Source of the DNA: Pseudomonas serboccidentalis
GTDB lineage: Bacteria; Pseudomonadota; Gammaproteobacteria; Pseudomonadales; Pseudomonadaceae
Length of the DNA: 64,000 nucleotides
Assembly: GCF_028830055.1 (NCBI RefSeq)
Contig: NZ_CP101655.1
Coordinates: 2,436,051 to 2,500,050 of the forward strand
Direction of reading: 5' to 3'
Of the stretch, positions 38,816-49,600 are shown in pieces. The notes under the pieces were generated by a model, which saw only the letters and a program-made list of their open reading frames with translations, was not told the DNA's origin and did not search any database. Every line of letters begins with the position of its first letter. The first letter of the stretch is position 1. A program made the position numbers and the translations under genes.

Positions 38816-38952
38816 AAAGCCCGTATTCCTCCCTGTGGTATTAGAAGGATCGCGGCGCACCGGGAAAATTCACTCGGATTGTCCGACGGTATCTATCGTT
38901 GGCGACACCTCGGCGCACTGGTTACCATGGCCGCTCCGCCAACCCCCAATGA

Positions 38953-39729
38953 ATGCTCGCCATGGCCCTCGCTGCGCCCCCCGATCTGAGTGATACCGAT
39001 GTGCCGGTGCAGCCGCTGGCGCGTACCTATCCGCGCGGTTTGTTCATCGAGCCGCATGAGCATGTCTGGGGACAGTTGCTGTATGCGATGAGCGGAGTGA
39101 TGTGGGTCGAGACCCCGCAGGAAGCGCTGGTGGTGCCGCCACAGCGGGCGGTGTGGTTGCCGCCCGGGGTGCCGCATGGGATTCGCGTGGTCTCGGACCT
39201 GCAGATGCGCAATATCTACCTGCGCCCGGCGCTGGCGGCGACGCTGGATGAGACGGTGCAGGTGATCGAGGTCGGCGGGTTGCTGCGTGAGTTGATCGTC
39301 GGGCTGGTGGAGCAGGGCGACAGCGGTGAGCCGGCCTATTACGACGCCTTGGTCGGGCTGGCGTTGCTGGAGCTCAAGCGCGCCCGGCGCTCGCAATTGA
39401 AGATCCCGATGCCGGACGATTCCGACCGGCGTCTGATGAACCTGTGCCAAGCGGTGATGGCGGCGCCGTCGCTGGAGATCCCGTTCGAGCAGCATGCGGA
39501 AAACGCCGGCGCCAGCGTGCGCACGCTGGCGCGGTTGTTCAAGGACAGCCTCGGCATGGGCTTTGCCGAATGGCGGCGGCAGGTGCAACTGGCGACAGCG
39601 GTGGCGGAGTTGATCCAGGGCGTACCAGTGAGTGCGATCGCGCGGGAACTGGGCTATTCGCCGAGCAGTTTCAGTGACATGTTCCGCCGGGAATTGGGCG
39701 TGGCGCCCTCGCAATTCGCCACTGCCTGA
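38953..39729 (+). CDS. AraC-family transcriptional regulator with cupin sensor
   Basis: 258 residues: an N-terminal cupin sensor (about 20-130; EPHEHVWGQLLYAMSGVMW, WLPPGVPHGI) and the C-terminal double helix-turn-helix (about 160-255; VSAIARELGYSPSSFSDMFRRELGVAPSQF). Starts at 38953 or 38962 are equally possible and neither has a clear Shine-Dalgarno. Its target is not evident. Confidence 0.9.
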   Translation: MLAMALAAPPDLSDTDVPVQPLARTYPRGLFIEPHEHVWGQLLYAMSGVMWVETPQEALVVPPQRAVWLPPGVPHGIRVVSDLQMRNIYLRPALAATLDETVQVIEVGGLLRELIVGLVEQGDSGEPAYYDALVGLALLELKRARRSQLKIPMPDDSDRRLMNLCQAVMAAPSLEIPFEQHAENAGASVRTLARLFKDSLGMGFAEWRRQVQLATAVAELIQGVPVSAIARELGYSPSSFSDMFRRELGVAPSQFATA

Positions 39730-39738
39730 ACGCCCCCC

Positions 39739-39823
39739 TGTAGGAGCTGCCGCAGGCTGCGATCCTTTGATCTTGTTTGTAAAAATCAAAGTCAAAAGAT
39801 CGCAGCCTGCGGCAGCTCCTACA
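39739..39823. repeat. REPIN, GTAGGAGCTGCCG family
   Basis: Perfect arms TGTAGGAGCTGCCGCAGG / CCTGCGGCAGCTCCTACA. The loop is almost identical to that of the copy at 6889. Confidence 0.94.
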
Positions 39824-39934
39824 GCGGGATTGCATCGCCTGAGATTTGGCCGGAATTCAGAAGTCCTTGGCCGATACCGCTGCCCATCCTTCTCTAGACT
39901 CTGCCCATTCCTTTCACGTGGCGGAGTGTCCCCC

Positions 39935-40108
39935 ATGAACTACCTGATTTCGCTGGCCATCGGCCTGGGTGTCGGCCTGCTCTATGGCGCGCTGAATTTT
40001 CGTTCTCCCGCGCCACCGGCCATCGCCCTGGTGGGGCTGCTCGGCATGCTCGCGGGTGAGCAGTTATGGCCGATGGGCCGGCAACTGGTCGCCGGTTGGT
40101 TCTCGTGA
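39935..40108 (+). CDS. XapX domain-containing small membrane protein
   Basis: 57 residues, two predicted membrane helices (YLISLAIGLGVGLLYGAL and AIALVGLLGMLAGEQLW) with the Pro-containing linker of the XapX/DUF1427 family. Function unknown. GGAG lies upstream with a 9-base gap. It ends 31 bases before the oxidoreductase gene and may be cotranscribed with it. Confidence 0.85.
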   Translation: MNYLISLAIGLGVGLLYGALNFRSPAPPAIALVGLLGMLAGEQLWPMGRQLVAGWFS

Positions 40109-40139
40109 ATTTCCCTTTCTCCCTTCGGTGGATGTCCTC

Positions 40140-41096
40140 ATGAAAGCATTGCAATTCGATAAAACCGGCGATCTGTCCTCCCTGCGTTTCGTCGACGTCG
40201 CCACTCCGGTATCCGGCGCCGATGAAGTGCTGGTCGAGATCAAGGCGGCCGGCCTGAACCCCAGCGACGTGAAGAACGTGCTCGGGCGTTTCCCTTACAC
40301 CACCTTGCCGCGAATTCCCGGGCGCGATTTTGCTGGTGTAGTGGTCGAAGGGCCGCAGGCGTTGCTCGGTCAGGAAGTCTGGGGCACCGGGCGTGAACTG
40401 GGCTTTTTTGCCGATGGCTCGCACGCGCAGTTCGTCAAGCTGCCGGCCAACGGCGTGGCGCACAAACCATCGCACTTGAGCTTCGCCCAGGCTGCCAGCC
40501 TCGGCGTGCCGTACACCACGGCGTGGGATGCACTGGAGCGCAGTCTGGTGAGTGCTGAAACCCGTTTGCTGGTGATCGGCGGCGGTGCGGTGGCGACGGC
40601 GGCATTGGCGCTGGCCAAGGTCCGTGGTGCGCAGCTACTGGCGGCGGCGCGGCGGCCGGAGCAGGTCAAGGATTTGCAGGCGCAGGGCTTCCAGACGATC
40701 CAGCTGGATAAACCCGAAGACCTCGGTGCACAGGTCAACGCGGTGTACAGTGGCGGCGCCGATGTGATCTTCGACACCACCGGTTTCTGGTTGCCGGCCT
40801 CGGTGGCGGCGCTCGCAGCGTTCGGTCGCATCGCGATCATCGCGGCCCCGGTCGACGGCCATGTGCAGTTGCCGGCGCTGGCGCTGTACCGCAAGGGCGG
40901 CTCGGTGGTCGGGATCAACTCGCTGTTGTACGGCGTGCAAGCCTGTGCGGCGATGCTGGAGCAGTTCGGGCGGTTCTTCGATGAAGACCGGCTGCCATTG
41001 CCGCAAGGGTTGGTGGAGGTGCCGCTGGCGGAGGGTGTGCAGCACTATGCAGAGATTAATCAAGGCAGTGGTGACAAGATCATCCTGATTCCATAA
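40140..41096 (+). CDS. MDR-superfamily NAD(P)H oxidoreductase (quinone reductase-like)
   Basis: 318 residues of the medium-chain dehydrogenase family. GroES-like N-terminal half (AAGLNPSDVKNVLGRFP, PGRDFAGVV) and a Rossmann half (VIGGGAVATAALALAK, SGGADVIFDTTGFW). The zinc-ligand cysteines of true alcohol dehydrogenases are absent, which favours a zinc-independent quinone/enone reductase. Substrate unknown. Confidence 0.87.
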   Translation: MKALQFDKTGDLSSLRFVDVATPVSGADEVLVEIKAAGLNPSDVKNVLGRFPYTTLPRIPGRDFAGVVVEGPQALLGQEVWGTGRELGFFADGSHAQFVKLPANGVAHKPSHLSFAQAASLGVPYTTAWDALERSLVSAETRLLVIGGGAVATAALALAKVRGAQLLAAARRPEQVKDLQAQGFQTIQLDKPEDLGAQVNAVYSGGADVIFDTTGFWLPASVAALAAFGRIAIIAAPVDGHVQLPALALYRKGGSVVGINSLLYGVQACAAMLEQFGRFFDEDRLPLPQGLVEVPLAEGVQHYAEINQGSGDKIILIP

Positions 41097-41112
41097 GCAC
41101 CACGTCCCCCCC

Positions 41113-41201
41113 TGTAGGAGTGAGCCTGCTCGCGATAGCGGTGTGTCAGATAACCCATTTGTAATTGACACACCGCTATCGCGAGCAGGCTCACTCCTAC
41201 A
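41113..41201. repeat. REPIN, GTAGGAGTGAGC family
   Basis: TGTAGGAGTGAGCCTGCTCG pairs with CGAGCAGGCTCACTCCTACA, and the complementarity continues through GCGATAGCGGTGTGTCA. A hybrid of the two main families: the end of one and the core of the other. It separates convergent genes. Confidence 0.92.
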
Positions 41202-41218
41202 GCGGGCTTATGGTGGGC

Positions 41219-42241
41219 TCAGGATTGCGGAACGCCGTTCTCCCACGCCGACCAGTGTTTCAGGATGTCCTGCACCAGCGGATTACCCGTGCGATAGAGG
41301 TTCTCCAGCGCCGGCACGAACCCGCCCTGATCGGCGTACTTGAGCAGGTTGTCGACTTCGTTGCCGCCCGGGGCAGGGCGGTCGAAGTCGGAGCCGGCGC
41401 GCACCACCGCCAGGCGTTGTACATCGACCAGGCCTTCGCGACTGGCGCGCAACAAGGCTTCGTAGGTGGAATTGTCCTCTTGTTGCGTGGTGCAGTATTC
41501 CCCCTTGTTGTCGGTCAGCAGTCTGGTCCAGACCTCGGCGCGTTCGCTCAGGCGGGTGCCGGAGAACCAGGTGTTGCCCGCCAGCGTGTCGCAACGGGTG
41601 ACGACTGGCGGCTGGTTGGCCGGGGCGGACGGGTATTTCAGGCGCCACGCCGCTGATTCCTCGCTCTCGCTCAGCTCGACCTTGTGGCTCAGGGCGAAGG
41701 CCTTGGCCTGCAACGTCGGGTTGAGTTCGAAGACTTCGGTCTTGTAGTCCAGCGGCGGTTTTTCGTTCGGGCCTTTGGTGTTGATGCCGAGGTAGCCGGT
41801 CGGCCAGCTCGCCGGCGCATCGCGCGAATCCAGCTCCCATTGCGTACCGAATTCCACCAGGTAATGCGCCCACGCGGCGGTGCCGATGGTTCCGTGTTTC
41901 GGGCTGATGCCGGCAATCCCGGCGATCAGGAAGTAGCTTTTGCGCAGGTCGAATTTCGGCGACAGGGCCAATGCCAGCGTCGAGGCGGCGGCGTTGGTCT
42001 GGCCCATGCCGGTGGTCAGCAGGCACACCTGTTGCGTGTTGCAGCGGATGGTCGGGTACTCGGCGGACAGGCCCGGCACGCGGATTTCCTGCTTGAGGTC
42101 CAGGCGCTCGATCCAGTGCTGCGCCTCGGGGGCGAACATGGTGATCAGCACCACTTTCGGTTGGATCGGCGCCTCAGCCGCCCAAGTGGTGGAAGAGAGC
42201 AGGGCCGCAGCGGCCAGGGTCAGACGCGTCATTGCTTGCAT
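41219..42241 (-). CDS. Purine nucleoside permease (NUP) family protein
   Basis: 340 residues. A signal peptide (LTLAAAALLSSTTWAAEA) precedes a soluble NUP domain (VLITMFAPEAQHWIERL, LLTTGMGQTNAAASTLAL, FLIAGIAGISPKHGT) that is related to nucleoside phosphorylase folds; 'permease' is the family name, and a periplasmic nucleoside-processing or binding role is as likely. It is 15 bases downstream of tsx, so the pair is an operon. AGGAG precedes the ATG. Confidence 0.9.
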   Translation of the reverse strand: MQAMTRLTLAAAALLSSTTWAAEAPIQPKVVLITMFAPEAQHWIERLDLKQEIRVPGLSAEYPTIRCNTQQVCLLTTGMGQTNAAASTLALALSPKFDLRKSYFLIAGIAGISPKHGTIGTAAWAHYLVEFGTQWELDSRDAPASWPTGYLGINTKGPNEKPPLDYKTEVFELNPTLQAKAFALSHKVELSESEESAAWRLKYPSAPANQPPVVTRCDTLAGNTWFSGTRLSERAEVWTRLLTDNKGEYCTTQQEDNSTYEALLRASREGLVDVQRLAVVRAGSDFDRPAPGGNEVDNLLKYADQGGFVPALENLYRTGNPLVQDILKHWSAWENGVPQS

Positions 42242-42256
42242 GAGAATCTCCTGAAT

Positions 42257-43216
42257 TCAGAACTGGTAGCCGATGCCGGCGTAATAACCCCAACCGTTGG
42301 AGCGTGCGCGGAAATTGCCGTCGCCGAAGTTCAGCTCGCTGCCGTCCTCCCAGTTGCCGCCGTTGTGGAAATAACGGCCGACCAGGGTGAAGCGCAAATG
42401 GGTGAACGAGTACAGCAGCACGTTGGTCGCCACCGTGGCGTTGGCGGTGCGCGCCGGATTGTCCTTGTGCAGGTCCGAGCCGAAATCGAAGTTGGTGAAG
42501 CCGATGTAGGTCAGCGACGCGCCGTTGCTGAATTTGTCGATGGGCACGATGTACTTCAACTGGGCACGGTAGCCGTCCCATGAGTATTCATTGCTCGCGC
42601 CGTAGTTTTCCCACTGGTAACGCCCGTACAGATTGGCCGACAGGTTGACCCGCGAATGGGTGTCGATGTCGGTGCCCAAACCGCTGTACAGAGTGTTGGC
42701 GCGGTTCTCCTTGCGGCTGCCGTGATCGTAGATCCAGTCGAACGCCACGTACCATTCCTTGAACGGGCCGATGGCCAGGCTGCGGCCGGCGAGGTAGTCG
42801 ATGGAGATGCGCGGTTCGTGCTCCATGAACACCGGCGAGCCGTGGTCCCACACGCCTTTGTCGTGGCTGTTGCCGATGTTGAAGATCTTCGGGATGTCGA
42901 CGTAGCCGTACAGCTCGAACGGCCCCTTGCGCCCGAAGTACTCGTATTCCAGGTAGATATCGTCGGCCGGTTGCGGACCGAAACTGATGTCCTTGCTGCC
43001 GATCAGCGTCAGGTCCTGGTTGTACCAGTCCGACAGGTACGCACCTTCCTTTGGCGGGCTGGCTTCGGGGCTGAGGGTCTCGCCCTGGGCGGATTCTTCG
43101 GGTTGGGCCGGTTGCGCCAGCGCGGTGTGGCTGAGAACTCCGGTAACGCCGGTCAGTAGCAAGGAAACGGCAAACGTGCGCGCAAACGGGGCGCGAAGCA
43201 GGGAAGCGGCGTGCAT
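42257..43216 (-). CDS. Nucleoside-specific outer-membrane channel Tsx
   Basis: 319 residues: a signal peptide (cleavage near SHTALAQ), then a beta-barrel of the Tsx family ending in aromatic YAGIGYQF. Motifs WYNQDLTLIGSK, YLEYEYFGRKGPFELYGY and DWIYDHGSRKENR are family-typical. It admits nucleosides across the outer membrane; with the NUP gene it forms a nucleoside uptake operon. AAGGA lies 6 bases upstream of the ATG; a LacI/PurR-like palindrome lies 83 bases upstream. Confidence 0.93.
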   Translation of the reverse strand: MHAASLLRAPFARTFAVSLLLTGVTGVLSHTALAQPAQPEESAQGETLSPEASPPKEGAYLSDWYNQDLTLIGSKDISFGPQPADDIYLEYEYFGRKGPFELYGYVDIPKIFNIGNSHDKGVWDHGSPVFMEHEPRISIDYLAGRSLAIGPFKEWYVAFDWIYDHGSRKENRANTLYSGLGTDIDTHSRVNLSANLYGRYQWENYGASNEYSWDGYRAQLKYIVPIDKFSNGASLTYIGFTNFDFGSDLHKDNPARTANATVATNVLLYSFTHLRFTLVGRYFHNGGNWEDGSELNFGDGNFRARSNGWGYYAGIGYQF

Positions 43217-43298
43217 TCAAAGTCCTTTTTTTGCAGATCGAGGCCCGGTTCTGCGGGTCCGTACGGTTTTGTTTCGAAAAAGCCGGTATTGGCAGGTC

Positions 43299-43310
43299 GC
43301 AAACGTTTGC
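43299..43310. promoter_or_regulatory. PurR/LacI-type operator upstream of tsx-nup
   Basis: GCAAACGTTTGC is a perfect 12-base palindrome, matching the core of the E. coli PurR box (ACGCAAACGTTTGCGT) except at the outer bases. Position and the purine role of the operon support purine-responsive repression. Confidence 0.7.
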
Positions 43311-43341
43311 ACAAGGCGTACCAACTCTCTCTGGTTGCCCC

Positions 43342-43425
43342 TGTAGGAGCTGCGGCACGCTGCGATCTTTTGATTTTGTTTTAAAGATCAAGATCAAAAG
43401 ATCGCAGCGTGCCGCAGTTCCTACA
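43342..43425. repeat. REPIN, GTAGGAGCTGC family, variant arm
   Basis: TGTAGGAGCTGCGGCACG / CGTGCCGCAGTTCCTACA. Both arms carry the same change (GGCACGCTGCG in place of GAAGGCTGCG), i.e. a compensated variant. Confidence 0.92.
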
Positions 43426-43654
43426 GAGGGGGACTGCGCGTTCCAATCCGCGTGTCTGCTGGCCGAAAGCCCCGTTCTAGACGGCTAGTATTAAAGTATT
43501 AACACCATTTAATCAGTGCTCCATGACGGGGCGTCTACTAGCTTGTCACCCATGACGCGGTTTTTGTGATGACCGTCGCAGTCTTGATTCGCGTGTGGAA
43601 TAAGCACGGCTACACGCCTTCAAGGAAGAATCTGGCCACGACAAGGAGTAGCCC

Positions 43655-46600
43655 GTGGAAGCAAGGTTTGGTGTTGCCCTCGTTTCGCGTTTCTCCCCTC
43701 TTTCCCTTGCTGTGCACCTGAGCGTTGCCGGGCTGTTGTTCGGTGGCGTCAGCGCACCTGCCCTGGCCACGTGCTCCACGGCCGGTTCCACGGTGACCTG
43801 TACCGGTGTGCCGAGTCTGCCGCTGTTTCTCAACAACTTTTCCAGCGCCACCAGCGGCCTGACAGTCAACGTCAACTCCGGCGCGCAAATGAACGCGACC
43901 CTCGGTGGTCACGTGATGGACCTGACCGGGGTCAACATCACTTTGAACAACTCCGGCACGATCGACCCGGCGCTGCTGGGGCTGGTTTCGGTGTTGAGCG
44001 GCGGTGCCTTCATCGGCACTGGCGCAACGAGTACGGTCAGCGTGCTCAACAACGCCAGCGGGATCATTCGCGGCACCGGCATGTTGCTCGGGCTCAACCT
44101 GACCAGCGTTGACGGCCTGGGCATTGCGGTGAACAACGCCGCGGCCGGCACCACCAGCATCACCAACAACGGCACCATCACCTCGACCGGACTCTCGGTC
44201 GGTGGCATCACCCTGGCCGATACTCCGGTGGTCGGCGTCTACGGCGGCTCGCAGGTCAACATGACCAACAGCAGCACCGGCGTCATCAACGGCCGGATCG
44301 CCTTCGAGACCTCGGCGGCGGGCAACACCTTCACCAACGCCGGCGCGATCACTGGCGGCGTGTCGATGGGCGCGAGCAGTACCAACACCTTTACGGCGAT
44401 CACCGGCTCGTCGGTCAGTGTCGGTGACGGCGTGCAAATCAGCGTCGGCCTCGGCGGACTGATCGGCATCAACCTGACCTTCGCCCCGACCGGGACCGTC
44501 GATGGTGGCGCGGGCGGCACCAACAGCCTGATCCTGCAGAACCCGATCGGCGTCGGCGGCGGCACCACCGGGGTCGGCACGGCTTCGAGCGCCACCTACG
44601 TCAACTTCAACAACCTGACCATCAACAGCGGCACCTGGACCCTGCAGGGGCCATTGGTCAGCGGCGCGACCACGCTCAATGGCGGTGTCGCCCAGTTCAA
44701 CAACAACGCCACATTCGGCAGCGGTGTGCTGACTTCCAACGGCGGGATCTTGCAGGCCAGCAACGCCGGTTTGAACATCAGCAACCTGATCTCCCTCGGC
44801 GCCGGTGGCGTGACCGTGCAAGGCACCAACGCAACGACCCTGAGCGGGGTGATTTCCGGCAGCGGCGGCCTGACCAAAGTCGGTTCCGGGCAACTGAGCC
44901 TCAGCGCCGCCAACACCTACCTGGGCAACACCACGCTCAACGGCGGCACCGTGCAGTTGGGCAACAACCTGGCGCTGAGCACCGGCACCCTCAACGTCAC
45001 CGGCGCGACCACTTTGAGCGCGCCCGGCACGATCAACCTGAACAACGCGATCAGCCTCGGCGGCACATTGACGGCCGGCGGCACCGGCGCGCTGACGCTC
45101 GGCGGCTTGATCACCGGCAGCAGCGGCCTGACCAAGACCGGCACCGGCAGCCTGACCCTCAGCGGTGCCAACAGCGGTTTCACCGGCACCACCACCCTGA
45201 GCGCCGGCAGCCTGCTGGTGACCAACAACGACTCGCTGGGCAGCGGCGCGCTTAACACCGCCGCTGGCACCAGCCTCGACAGCACTGCCAACGTCACCCT
45301 GGCCAACAACATCGCCATGACCGGTGCGCTCAACGTGCTCGGCAGCAATGCCCTGACCCTGGGCGGCGTGTTGTCCGGCACCGGCGGCATCAGCAAAAGC
45401 GGCAGCGCCAGCCTGACCCTGACCGGCAACAACACCAACGCTGGTAATACGCTCCTCAATGCCGGCAGCCTGTTTGTCGGCAGCAACACCGCACTGGGGA
45501 CCGGCGCGTTGAGCGCGGCGGCCGGCACCACGCTGGATGCAACCACCGCAGTGACCCTGGCCAACGCCGTCGCGCTGGCGGCGGATCTGACCATTGGCGG
45601 CACCCAGGCATTGGGCCTGAGCGGGGTCGTCAGCGGCGCCGGCAACCTGATCAAGAACGGCACCGCGAGCCTGAGCCTCAGCGGAAACAACACCTACGCC
45701 GGTGGGACTGCGCTGAATGCCGGCACGCTGATTGTCGGTTCCAGCACTGCGCTGGGCACCGGCGCGTTGACCACCGCAGCAGGCACCACCCTCGATGCCA
45801 GCACCGCCGTGGCGCTGACCAACGCGGTCAGCCTCGGCGGCAACCTGAACATTGGCGGCAGCGCCGACCTGACCCTGGGCGGCATCGTCAGCGGCAGTGG
45901 CGGGCTGACCAAGAACGGTGCGGCCAACCTGATTCTCAATGGCAGCAACACCTTCCTCGGCGCCATCGCGCTGAACGCCGGTACCCTCACGGCGGGCACC
46001 AGCACGGCGCTCGGCAGCGGCGACATCACCGTCGGCGGTGTGGCGACCCTCGACAGCAATGCCGCGGTGACGCTGAACAACGGCATCATTCTCAACAACA
46101 GCCTGGGGATCGGCGGCAGCAACGCGCTGACCCTCGGCGGCGTGATCAGCGGTACCAGCCAACTGGTGAAAAACGGCGCCGCCAATCTCACGCTCAACGG
46201 CACCAATACCTACAGCGGCGGCACCAGCCTGAATGCCGGCAGCCTGACGGTTGGCAACGGCGCCGCACTGGGCACCGGCGATTTGTCGGTGGACGGCGCG
46301 GGCACGCTCAACAGCAGCTCGGCCGTGACCCTGAGCAACAACGTGATTCTCAATGCCAACCTCACCGCCGGCGGCGCCAATGCCCTGACCCTCGGCGGCG
46401 TGATCAGTGGCGGCAGCGGCCTGATCAAGACCGGCGCGTCGAGCCTGACCCTCAGCGGCAACAACACCTACACCGGCACCACGGCGCTGAATGCCGGCTC
46501 GCTGATCGTCGGCTCCAACACCGCACTCGGCACCGGCGCACTGAACGCCTCGAACGGCACGACGCTGGATGCCGGCACGGCTGCAACGCTGGCGAACAAC

Positions 46601-49600
46601 GTCAACCTCGGCGGCACCCTGACCGTCGGCGGCAGCAATGCGCTGACGCTCGGCGGGGTGGTCGCCGGCATCGGTGGCCTGGTCAAGAACGGCGCGGCCG
46701 CCCTGACCCTCAACGGTGCCAATACCTATTTCGGCAACACCGCACTCAATACCGGCAAGCTGATTGTCGGCAGCAACACCGCGCTGGGTGCCGGAACATT
46801 GAATGCGGCGGCCAACACCACGCTGGACGCCAACACGGCGGTCAGCCTGAACAACGCGATGGCCCTGGCCGGGGCGCTGAACATCGGTGGCACGGCTGAC
46901 CTGACCCTGACCGGTCTGGTCAGCGGCGCTGGCAGTCTGGTGAAAAGCGGCACGGCCAATCTGATTCTCAACGCGGCCAACAACTACCTCGGCGGCACCA
47001 CGCTGAATGCCGGCACCCTGACCGTTGGCAACAGTTCGGCGCTGGGCTCCGGTGCACTGACCGTCGCGGGCGCCGCGACGCTGGACAGCAACTCGCCGCT
47101 GGTCAGCCTCAACAACGACGTCACCCTGAATGCCGCGCTGACCGTGGGCGGCACGCAGAACCTGACCCTCGGCGGCGTCACCAGTGGCACCGGCCAGTTG
47201 ATCAAGGACGGTGCGGCCAACCTGACGCTCAACGGCAACAACACCTTCAGCGGCGGTACCACCCTCAACGCCGGCACCCTGACCCTGGGCAATGCCAACG
47301 GCCTGGGCAGCGGCGCGTTGATTGTCGGCGGCGCCGCGACGCTGGATAACAGCGCCTCATTCGGCATCGGCAATGCGATCACGCTGAATGCCGGCCTGAC
47401 GGTGGCCGGCAACAACGACTTGAGTCTCAACGGCATCATCGACGGCGCCGGCAGCCTGACCAAAAACGGGCTGTCGGACCTGACCCTGGCCGGCAGCAAC
47501 ACCTTCACCGGGGCACTGAATATCGTCTCCGGCAGCGTCACCACCCTCAACACCAATGCGCTGGGCGCGACTTCCGGCGTCAACATCAGCGCCGGCGCCG
47601 GCCTGAATCTGGGCAGCGATGCCAGCCTCGGTGCGCTGACCGGCAGCGGCAGCGTGCAACTGACCGGCAGCAACACGTTGACCGTCGGCGGTGGCAACGT
47701 CACCAGCACGTTTGACGGTGATCTCAGCGGCAGCGGTGGCCTGACCAAAGTCGGCACCGGCACGTTGAATCTCACCGGCATCAACGGCATCACTGGCAAC
47801 ACCGCGATCAACGGCGGTACGGTGGACCTCAGCGGTTCGCTGGCCAGTGCACAGGTCAACGTCAATACCGGCGGCACCCTGACCGGTACCGGTTCGGCGC
47901 TCGGCACGGTGAACATCAACAACGGCGGGCATCTGGCGCTGTCGTCGGGCAATACTTTGTCGGCCTCGTCGCTGGTGCTGGGCGCCGGCAGCAACGTCGA
48001 TGTGGCACTGGGCACACCGTCGACCTCGTCGCTGATGAACGTCGGTGGCAACCTGACCCTCGACGGCAATCTCAACGTCACCGATGCCGGCGGTTTCGGT
48101 GTCGGGGTGTATCGCGTGTTCAACTACACCGGCAGCTTGACCGACCTGGGGCTGGATGTTGCCGGCGTGCCGGTCGGTTATGGCCTCGGTGATCTGGTGG
48201 TGCAGACTGGCGTGGCCAATCAGATCAACGTTCAAGTGTCGGCACCGAACGTCAACATTCGTTACTGGGATGGTAGCCAGACCATCGCCAACGGGGTTGT
48301 CGATGGCGGCAGCGGGACCTGGAACGCGGTCGGCACCAACTGGACCGATGCCAACGGTCTGGTCAATCAACCGTGGGCCGGCGACTTCGCGGTGTTCCAG
48401 GGCGTAGCGGGCACTGTGACGGTGAACGGCACGCAACTGTTCACCGGCCTGCAGTTCGTCACCGACGGCTACAACCTGGTCAATGGCACGGCAGGGCAAC
48501 TGACCGCCGTCAACGGCACCGGCGGCACCACGGCGGTACGGGTTGATCCGGGCGTGACTGGCACCCTCGGCGTGAATATTGATGGCAGCGGCATTCTCAA
48601 CAAACTCGACAGCGGCACCCTGGTGCTCAATGGCGCCAACACCTACAGCGGCGGCACACAACTGGACGGCGGCAAGATCATTGTCGGCAGCAACACCGCA
48701 CTGGGTAGCGGCACGCTGACCGCCAACGCCGGTACGCAACTGGACAGCAACACCGCCGTGACCCTCGGCAACGCCGCCACACTCAATGGCAACCTGACCG
48801 TGGTCGGCAGCAATGCGCTGACCCTCACTGGCGTGATTGGCGGCACCGGCGGGCTGATCAAAAACGGCGCGGCGAACCTGACCCTCGGCGGCAACAACGC
48901 CTTCCTCGGCCCGGTGGCGTTGAACGCAGGCGGGTTGATTCTGGCGTCGAACTCGGCGCTGGGCTCCGGCACGCTGAACGCTGCTGGGGGCACCACGCTT
49001 GATGCGAGCAGCGCGGTTTCGCTGAACAACGCGGTCAACCTCGCCGGCAATGTCGGCGTCGGCGGCACGGCGGATCTGACGCTGGCCGGCACGCTCAACG
49101 GTGCCGGCAGCCTGACCAAGAGCGGTGCGGCCAACTTGACCCTGAGTGGCAACAACAACTTCCTTGGTGGCGTCACCCTGAATGCCGGCACCCTGACCGC
49201 CGGCAGTAACTCGGCGCTGGGCCTGGGCAACCTGACCGTGGCCGGCGCTTCGGCGCTGGACAGCAGCAGCGTGCTGAGCCTGGGCAACAACGTGCTGCTC
49301 AACGCCAACCTGAGCAACACCGGCAGCAACAACCTGACCCTCGCTGGCGTGGTCAGCGGCGCGGGTGGACTGATCAAGGACGGCGCGTCGAACCTGACCC
49401 TCAACGGCATCAACACCTACTCCGGTGGCACCACCCTGAACGCCGGTACGCTGACCCTCGGCACCGGTGCCTCGATGGGTAGCGGTGCGCTGACCGTGGC
49501 CGGTGCATCGACCCTCGACAACAGCGCGCCGCTGGTACTGGCGAACGACGTCAACCTCAATGCCAACCTGAGTCTGGCCGGTAACAACAACCTGACCCTC

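Larger units (their letters stand above)
43217..43654. other. Divergent control region between tsx and the giant autotransporter
   Basis: 438 bases containing the PurR/LacI-like site (43299-43310), a REPIN (43342-43425), and an AT-rich patch (43485-43513) that probably holds the autotransporter promoter. GCTAGTA (43484-43490) and TACTAGC (43536-43542) are perfect complements. No gene was seen. Confidence 0.5.

Noticed and set aside
41219..43216. tsx-nup operon considered for a purine riboswitch in its leader
   Set aside because: The leader shows the DNA palindrome but no purine-riboswitch core or terminator structure that I can recognise.
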